Source: Myxococcus hansupus
GTDB lineage: Bacteria > Myxococcota > Myxococcia > Myxococcales > Myxococcaceae
Assembly (NCBI RefSeq): GCF_000280925.3
Contig: NZ_CP012109.1
Span: forward strand, 3,864,501-3,928,500
Length of the DNA: 64,000 nucleotides
Direction: 5' to 3'
Numbering within the stretch: position 1 is the first letter of the stretch; each line of letters opens with the position of its first letter. This document shows positions 47,901-56,900 of this stretch, piece after piece. Made by a program: the position numbers and the translations under genes. Under the pieces are notes generated by a model. It had not been told where the DNA came from, ran no database searches, and was given only the letters and a program-made list of their open reading frames with translations.

Positions 47901-50900
47901 GACTCGCTCATCAGCGTGTCGTTCAACAAGGCGGCGACGCTCGAGTCGGTTCTCGAAGGTTTCCGCGTGCTGCATCGGGGTGTGCCACTTCCGGGTGGCC
48001 ACTCGCTCGCTCCGGGTGGGCAGACGGCGACGTTCATCGCGCGTGCTCCGTTGCCCGAAAGCGAGCTTCTCGAAGTGCGAGTGGCGGGCGTGGTGGCCGC
48101 GGTCGGGCCTGGTCAGTCAGGCGAGTTCCGCAGTGAGCTGACGGTGCGCCGGCCGCTGACGCGGCTCCGTGGCTTCGTCATGGACGACAGCTTCCAGCCG
48201 CTCCCGGGGGCCCGCGTGGTCCTGGAGGCGTCGGGAGAGACTGTTCGGACGGGGACCGACGGCAACTGGGCCCTCAGCACTCACCTGTCGGGTCCGCAGG
48301 TGGTTCGTTACGAAGGCGGAACAACGCCCGAAGGAAGGCCGCTCCCGACGGTGCGGAGGTTGCTGACGATCCCCTCCGAAGAGGAGACGATTGACTCGCC
48401 TATCGCGCTGACCGCCGTGGATACCGACAGCGCTGTTCGGGTGGACACGACCGCGGCGCTGCATGCGGACTTCTCGTCGCGCCACGAGGGCCTGGTCCTG
48501 GATGGCTTCCCCAGCGGCGCGGTGGAGACCCTGCTGTTCGAGGATGGGCAGACGCAGGGGGCTGTGACGGCGACCCGGCTCGAGACGGTGACCCTGCCCA
48601 TCAAGCTGGAGAGCTACTCGACGCCCACGGCCGTCTGGCAGATCGGTCCGGCGGGACTCCGGGTCCAGAAGCCGCTGCTGCTCCAGTTCCCGAACGTCAC
48701 GGCGAAGAGCGCCGGGCACTACGCCGTCGTGCTGGCGCATGAGCCGCGCAACCACACGCTGGCGCGCATGGGCCTGGCGCGAGTTTCCGAGGATGGCAGG
48801 TTCGTGCGGACGGAGACTCCGCTGGATGTCCGCTCGGTGGAAGTCATCGGCTACATGATGCTCACCGACGAGCAGGACACGATCGTCGAACGAGCCCTGG
48901 CGAGCATGGGCGGGCAGGGGACGTCCCCGGATGACGGTGGCGTTCAGGGCAGCCTGTTTCCGGGGAGGCTGCCTTCACGTCCCATGGGGCCGCTCTGGAA
49001 GCAGACGCTCGATGCGCTCATCGGAGAGGCCCACGCGCAGTTCTTCCTGGGGCCCCAGGTCTACGCCCCCCTGGACTCGTCGATTCAAAACCAGGTCCCC
49101 GCGACGATTGTTGGAGCGCTCCGTGCTCCCGAGGACCGGCAAATCCACGTGAACCTGTCGGAAGCCACACGCGCGTTCATCGCGGTTCCCCGACACGTGA
49201 CGTTGCCTTACCGCCTCCCCGTGTCGATGCAGGTGACCCGCGTCTCAGCAGGTATTTCAGCCGGCCGGATCGACGCATTCCTGTTCGCGAAGAAGGAGGG
49301 TGGTGCCGATATTGCCCCGCCCGCAGGCGAGGTGTGGGCGACGAGCAGCAATCATGACACGCAGACGGAAGTCTCGCTCACAGGCAACATCGAGTTGTCC
49401 CAAGGCACCACCTACGTCTCGCTCGTCGGCCGCATGGGAAGCGAGCGCCGCACCTATGTTCTTCGGGTTCAGACCGTCCCGGTGGAAACGGATGGTGGAA
49501 CCTCCGTCGACGCAGGGCCTGAGACGGATGCGGGTTCAGGTGCTGGCTCACACCGGCTGGTGTTCACGCTGGATGAGGAAATCACCGCAGGCGCTGCGGA
49601 GATGCATTCTGTTGTTCGCTTCCCGGGGATGAAAGTCACCGTCACCGGGCCCGGTCCGATGATGAGCAGCGTGACGGGGCCGACAGGCGAATATGGCATC
49701 CCCGTGTCCGTTGCTCCTGGCGACGGTATGGGCATCGCCTGTGCGGACGTCCCACTGGGCTCACGACCGTTGCTCGGGAGGGACACGGCAACAGGTGCTC
49801 CCGTTGTCCAATCCATCGTCACGGCGAGTTACCCGACGTGCTCTCCCATGTTCGAGGCCTCCGCGGGCCGCCAGACCCGTGCGGACATCTTGGTGGATGC
49901 ACGCCTGCTTCATGGCGCATTGCACTTCGTGGACCGCGAAGGCCGTCCGTTACGGCACGACTGCGAAGCCAATGCGTCCAGCGAGTACAGCCCGGATGCC
50001 GGAGCCTTCATTTCCGTTGCCAACGCGGAGATTGCTCAGACAGAGGTCCACTTCTTCCGTGAAGAAGATCTGACACGCCCTGTTGCTCAATTCACAGTGG
50101 GCGTTCCAGACACGGAGTGTTCGCCCGCCCCCCAGGGCCAGATGAATCCCCAGGGCAGTTATGCCCGGGTTCGAATGGGGCCCACGACACCTTTCAGGCG
50201 CGTCATTCGCGAACGCTGCAGGGAGCTCAACCCCGTGCTCATCCAGGACCCGAGCGCCCCCGCGCCAGGTTCCTTGAGTGAGTCGGACCGTGCTTTCTAC
50301 GAGACGGAGTGCCGGGACAATCACACCAACTTCCTCCGTCTGACCGCAGGCGAGCGACTCGTTGTCGTCGCGGTCAACCATGCGACGGGGCACACCGGCA
50401 TGACGCGATTGGCCGTTCCGCCGCTCTCCAAGAAGCAGTTGGATGCGGAGGGCCGCTGCGCGGCTGATGAAGAATTGGGGCCGCTGACGGTCACGGAGTT
50501 TGGCCAGACGGTCAAGCTCTCCCGTTGCTCCGTGGCGCAGCTTGGCATCGAGGCCCCCGTCTTCCTCTTCCCGCCAGAAATCGACGTGCGCATCTGGCGC
50601 AGCGCGATGGCAGCGGGCCTGAATCAGGCGTCACCGCCGTCGCTCGTTCGTCATGGCGGTGCGGCAACCACGCGAGACACCTACGTCCACCTGGATACGC
50701 ACTGGCGTGTTCGGACGATGGCGCCAGTCGAGTGGCGAGACGACGACGGCGGTGTGCGCTCGTCGCCCCTCGACGCGGGGCTCCCTCCGGACCGAGTGGA
50801 TGGTGGCGTGTCACCATGCAGCACCGATGGCGGCACGGATGGTGGGTCGAATCCGGACTGCATCCCGAACGTCTTGAGGGACGTGGGTGTTTCGGGCGTG

Positions 50901-53900
50901 CTGCTCGAAACTTGCTCGGAGTACGGAGCCGGAGCGGCAGCCTCCGCGACGAAACAGGCTGCGTGCCTGCGGAGCCAGGACCTTCAGGACGTTCCCGCAG
51001 GTGTTCCTCCCCTGGCGGGCCGGGTGGTGCGCGTCACGAACTCCGCCATGGAGCAGCCCGAGGTGACTCAGTTCGGCGTGGTCCCGGGCCGCGGCTCCGC
51101 CGCGCTTCAGGCCGCGATGCAGGTCGAAGGGCCTGGTGGCGAGCGGATCACCGTTGGCAGCTTGCCGCGTGCCAACTACTACCTCCACGTCGTGGGACAT
51201 CAGGTCTTCCCACGTGACCTGGACGGGGATGGCCATCTGACGCCATCCGAGCGCAACTCACGACCGCCCGACTTCACAGAGCAGGTGGGCGCGAACCTGG
51301 CAGGCATGCCGGCCCGCGCGGTCGGCCTGAAGAACGTCTACACCAACCTGGATCCGGATGGTTTCCGAGTCCTGCGCTATGACCGGGATCGCGAGCACGA
51401 ATTCCGAGTCCTGCAACTCGTCAATCCGCAAGTTTACGCGCAGGGCAGCGTCGGCCAGCGAGAGGTCCTTGCCGGGTCGCCGATAGCGGACATTGACGAC
51501 CTTTCGTACCATTTCCTTTCGACGCTTCTGGAGCCCCTCGATGAGGGGCGCGCCGGGACTCTTTCGGGCGACTATGTGGTTCGCTTCGGCAGCGATCACT
51601 ATGGCGTGGAGTGTGACATCTCCTTTGCCCAAGGAGCGTTGGTCGGGACGTGTGACAACGAGTTCATCGAAGACGTTCTCGCGGCAAACGACATCCTTTA
51701 CATGGAGTTGTACGCCAGCGGTAACGCGGAGAACGTCCTCTATCGGTTCAACTTGATGGGAATTGCCCCTCGAGTTGACCTACTGAAAGCAGGGAGCTCG
51801 TTCACCGCGCAGCGCTCAGTTGAAGTGGATTCGGAAGGCCGCGCCGTTACGGACCGGCCCATATCGGCTCCAGCCGTGGCTCGGTTCGCGCTGGAGCCAA
51901 GCGTTATCCAACGAGGACGGGTCAAGGTCTGCACGTCGGAGGCCTGTGCTGGTGACACGCTGGTCAAGCAGGCGGATGTCGAGCTGCTGGTGGGCATCGG
52001 CGTGTACCAGATTCAGGGCGAATCAGGGCCGGCCGCGCAGTCGTTCGAGCAACTCGACGAAACGGGTCTCAACGCCGCACGTTTCTTCCAGTTGCCGCTT
52101 CCCTCGAACCTGGTCGCGATGCCGAAGTCCGGTGCCGAAGAGAAGAGCTTTTTCCTGGTTCAGGAGATCGTCACTCCCGAGCCCCGGCGACTGGTCCAAC
52201 GGCTGGGTCGCCCGCGAGGGAGTTTCGACGGCGGCCATGCCCGAGCGCCTGGGCAGGCGACCATCCAGGGCATCAATGTGGCGGATGGGCACCTGTCCTT
52301 CGAACACGAGGACTTCGCCGTTCCCCAGATGGCCGAGGTGGTCCGCTTCGCGCGCACCTACAACAACCAGAGCAGCCGCGTTGGGACGACGGGCGCCGGC
52401 TGGACGCATAATTACGAGGGCTACGTCCAAGAGGAGAAACTGGGACGTTACACCGTGGTGATCGCCGGGCAGGCGTATGACGTGCCCTTGTGCGGAGCTA
52501 TCGATGAGGTCGAGTCCACGGCGGTGGATTGCATCACCGACCGCTCCCACGGCCTCGACGTGAAGCTGGTGAAGCGCAACGGGCTGAATGTCGTCGAAGT
52601 GAAGACGCCCGATGGATTCGTCTACGAGTTTGGAACGGTTGCTCGCGGCTCTCCGCGGAAGCTACGGCGGCGGTGGCTGCTCGACCGCTTCCACGACGGA
52701 CGAGGCCGCGCGAATGACGAAGGCTGGACGAACCTGACCTACCGGCCCGAGGACACGCTCCTCGCGACGGTGGAGCGCAATCCAGGCAAGCTGCGCCTTG
52801 ATTTTGGCTATGCACCGATTGATGTCGCGGATACCGCCACGGCTTATCGGTTGCGCACGCTTTCTCGCAATCAAGGCTTCCAACTGCTGAAGTCCGTCGA
52901 ATTGCTGCGCAAGTCGGACAACGTGGTCCTGCACAGCCTGGACATTGGTCACGACGCACGAGGTAACTTGACCCGCGTCACGCGCGTTTCCGCACCACTG
53001 CCCATCGCTGGCGGAGAAGCGACATCGAACGCAACGCAATCGTGGGAGTACACGTATGTGCCTCTCCCCGAAGGGCTGTCCTCAGGCAACGAGTTGTGGC
53101 TCGCGTCCAATGAGGTAGCGACCGCGAAGTTCCTCTTGAGCCCCCCTTCGGGTGGGGACCGCAAGATCCAATGGCAGGCGACATATGGTCGCAGCATGCA
53201 GACCGCCGCCTACGCGCACCTGCATGCTCGAGAAGTGGTGACATCTGTCCATGGGACTGGAATGCCCGCTCCCGGTTGGCAGATCACGGCGCTCACCACC
53301 GATACGCGGAGTATCCGGCGCCCGGATGGCGTCGAAGTGACGCTTCAGCTCAATCCCTACGGGAACACGAGCATGGTGCAGGTCCCCGACCTGGGCCCCA
53401 GCACCATGGCCTGGGGAAGTGACACCCGCGGTGGTCCAGTGCAACTGGACCTTTCCGTCACGCCGATGGGCCAGAGTATCAAGCACAACTACAATGAGAG
53501 GTTGCAAGCCAACGGTACGGTATTCACGGCAGCACCTCAAAACAGTATCCCGGTTCCTGGCCTGGCTGATCCTACCGACCTCTCCTCGGTCAAGGAACGA
53601 CAGGTTGAGTCAGGGCGCGCCACGAATACATCCTTGCTCATCGGTGATAACCGGTACGCGACGGTACTCACGCCGCGCTCGGCCTCGGGCGATTCCATGG
53701 GCGTCACCGTGGGCGTATTCTCGGTCGATAAGCCTGAGGGGGATATTGCATTCACGACTTCTCAGACGCCGGATCCGGATGGGGTTGTCGTCGAAGGGAC
53801 TGATCCTGCAGGTAACGCCATCACGGTCTCGGGCCATGAGACGCATCCGTTGGGCTTGCCGACACGAATGACGGTGAGCCACCCGCAGCACGGTTCGTCG

Positions 53901-56900
53901 TCAACAACTGGTGGGCTGCTTCAGTATACCGTGGTCTACGGGTACGACGCACTGGGCAACCGGATCTCGGAATTCAATGAAGCCACGGGTGCGCGCGTCG
54001 ACGTTGCCTACGATGCGACTGGTCGGGTTCTTAAAAACACTGTCGCGGGACAGCCTGCGCAAGCCTGGAGTTACGAGTACGAACTGGATGATGACGAGTT
54101 GACCGTTACCGAGTCACTTCCTTTGGGACACTGGGGGGAGCGCACCCAGACTCGCAAAACAGTGATCGAAGGAGGGCTCAAGCGCGAAGAAACGGTTCAT
54201 TTTGGCCGAGACAATGCGCCGGCGACGACACGTTACACCGGTTACGTGGGCACCCAGTTGCGGTCGTTTCAGGACGCGCGCGGAAAAGTCCACGAACTTG
54301 ACTATGACTCTGCGGGGCGTTTGAAGAGTGAGTTGATCGACCGAGTGGCCCTCTACACCTACGAGCTAGATGCAGATGGGAAGGCCACGGCAGTAACTGA
54401 CAGCAACGGACTGACGACTCGCATCGAGCATGACGCCTTGGGTCGCGCTGTCCGTTGGGCGTACGAGTCCAAGTTCCCTGAAACTGGATGCACGGGCGAC
54501 TGCAACTTCTCAGACGTCGAAACGGTTGTCCTGAGTGCCTCAGGTGCCGTCGTTCGAAGAACTTTTGGCTCGCTCAAGGATGGGGCGACCCCGAAGCCGC
54601 ATATGTTTGAGTCAACGGTGGATGCGCTCGGCCGCGAGCGAACGCGTGCCAGCAGTGTCGACAGTCATGGCGGCATCCGTTCTCAAACGGAATACGATTA
54701 CGCTGGGCGAGTGACGCTCCAGGAAGATCACGTAACTGGGCTCCGGGACACCTACGAGTATGCGGATGCCCTCGGCCGCCTGACTCGGCATCAACGCACG
54801 GTTCAGATCACAGATGGAACTCGAACGCTGACAGAGACGTTCGAATACAGCGACACTCCAGCAGGTATTACGACCGTTATAGCAACTCGAACTCTGAATG
54901 GCAGAGACGAGGCCTCAACCCGTCAGGAGGTTCGGACGTACACGACCGATACTCTCGGGCGCGTTCGAACCCTACTGGAGCACGTCGACGATCAGGTTGC
55001 CCTCCACTCATGGGTCTATGACTCTCTGGGCCGGCAGGTTGAATACACGGACCCTTCGACGTTCAGCCGCAAATCAACGTGGGAGTACGACGCAGCAGGC
55101 AATCTTTTGATGGCAAGCGTCCCTTCCACGGGCACGACTGAATTCTACCACGACGAAGAGGGGCGCATTCGCACGCAGGTCGGCCCCCAGAGCAGTGCTG
55201 AAACGAAAGTAGAATATGATGATTGGGGGCGACTGAGGCGCCGCACCCAATCGCTTGATCCAACCAACGCGGATGGCACGCAAGCCGAGTGGAGCTACGA
55301 ATACCGTGGCGGCGGAGTTGAGAAGGAGTTCGCCCCACATGGAACAACCATTACTCGAACTCGAAATGCACGCGGACTGGTTGAGGAGGAGGTTTGGGAA
55401 CAGTCTCCTGATAACGCACATTCTTATGAGGCACGTACTGTTCGCACTCGCTACGACGGGACTTGGGTAAAGCGGCAGGAGTTGACCGAGGGTGAATCCC
55501 TGTCCGTCGTGTCTCGAGAGGCTGCGAACGGAATTGACGATCGCGGGCGCACGCGAAAGGAAACTGAAACGTGGTCATCCCAAGGACGTGCGTACCAGTA
55601 TGAGACAAGCACGGCATGGGTCGCCCGGCAGTCTGAGGTCATTGATACTTGGACCTGGGACGGAAGGGGGATAGGTGGCCGGACTGTAACGACACAGTTC
55701 GACAGCCTGGGCAACGCGATCCAGCGGGAGCAAGGCACTGCCATCGACAAGTGGGATTTCTATGCCGACGGGAAACCGATTTGGCAACTTCCCTTTGGTT
55801 TTGATGCCGCTGTCGCCGCTCGTACATGGACGTATGAAGCAAGCGGCCGCGTCAAGGGCATGCGTTTTGGCCAGGAACTGACGTCGTACACCTATTATCA
55901 GGATGGCCTACCAAAGGCGGTCACGACACCTGACCAGCGCGTTCGCACGCTGACGTACAATGCCCGAGGCCTGCTAGAAACCGAGAAGTATGGACGTGGC
56001 ACCGACGTTCGAAGTACTCGCTACGCTGGGTACGACAATGCGGGTAACCTCACTGAGCTAAGGCATGCTGCGGACACCCCGAGTGAAACCAGCGCGTGGA
56101 CATATGGTTACGGCCCCAACAGTGAATTGCTCCAAGTTTCAAATGTAGCCACAGGCACATTCACCTATGTCTATGATGTCTTCGGGCGAGTCACGGAAAT
56201 CACGCCTCCCGCTGGGTCAGTGATGCCAGCATCGCGGTTCAAGTATGACTCACTTGGGCGGGAGAGCTCGCGCAGCCGCGGAGCCACAGCGACCTGGAGC
56301 ACCGAGTGGCGAAATGGAAACGCAGAAGTCGTCAATCCGCTGGGAGAACGAGTGGAGCGGGTCTTCGACGGGCGCGGGCGCATTGTCCGAGAAGTTTTTA
56401 AGGCCGGTCCTCCCGAGAATACAGCATCAGGCCCCCCGCGAACGTTCAAAGATCTTGAATCTGCAGACTACGTCTTTAATGGCCTTGATCAACTACGCAA
56501 AGCGACAGAGCGTCGCGGAAATGAATCAATCGTCCACGACATTGATTACGACTTGCGTGATCGCATCTGGCGAAACACTGACGGTTCGAGCTCGATCACT
56601 TACGAATATCACAACAGTGGCGCCTTGCAGACGCTGCAGTCTCCCTCTGGACTTATTCAGTACGGCGTCGATGAACTCCAACGCCTTGAGACTTTAGTCC
56701 TGGCTGACGGCCGAACGCTTGATGTCGATTGGGAGGTTGGCGGCGAGCGACTTTTGTCACTGGGAGATTCAACACTCAAGCAATCCTACTGCCATGATGC
56801 GCGCGGAAGAATTGCTTCAGTGACGCACGCCGCAACGCAGGAGAACTGCACAAATCCAATTACATCGCCGCTACTTAGATTTCAGTACAACTACAGCAGT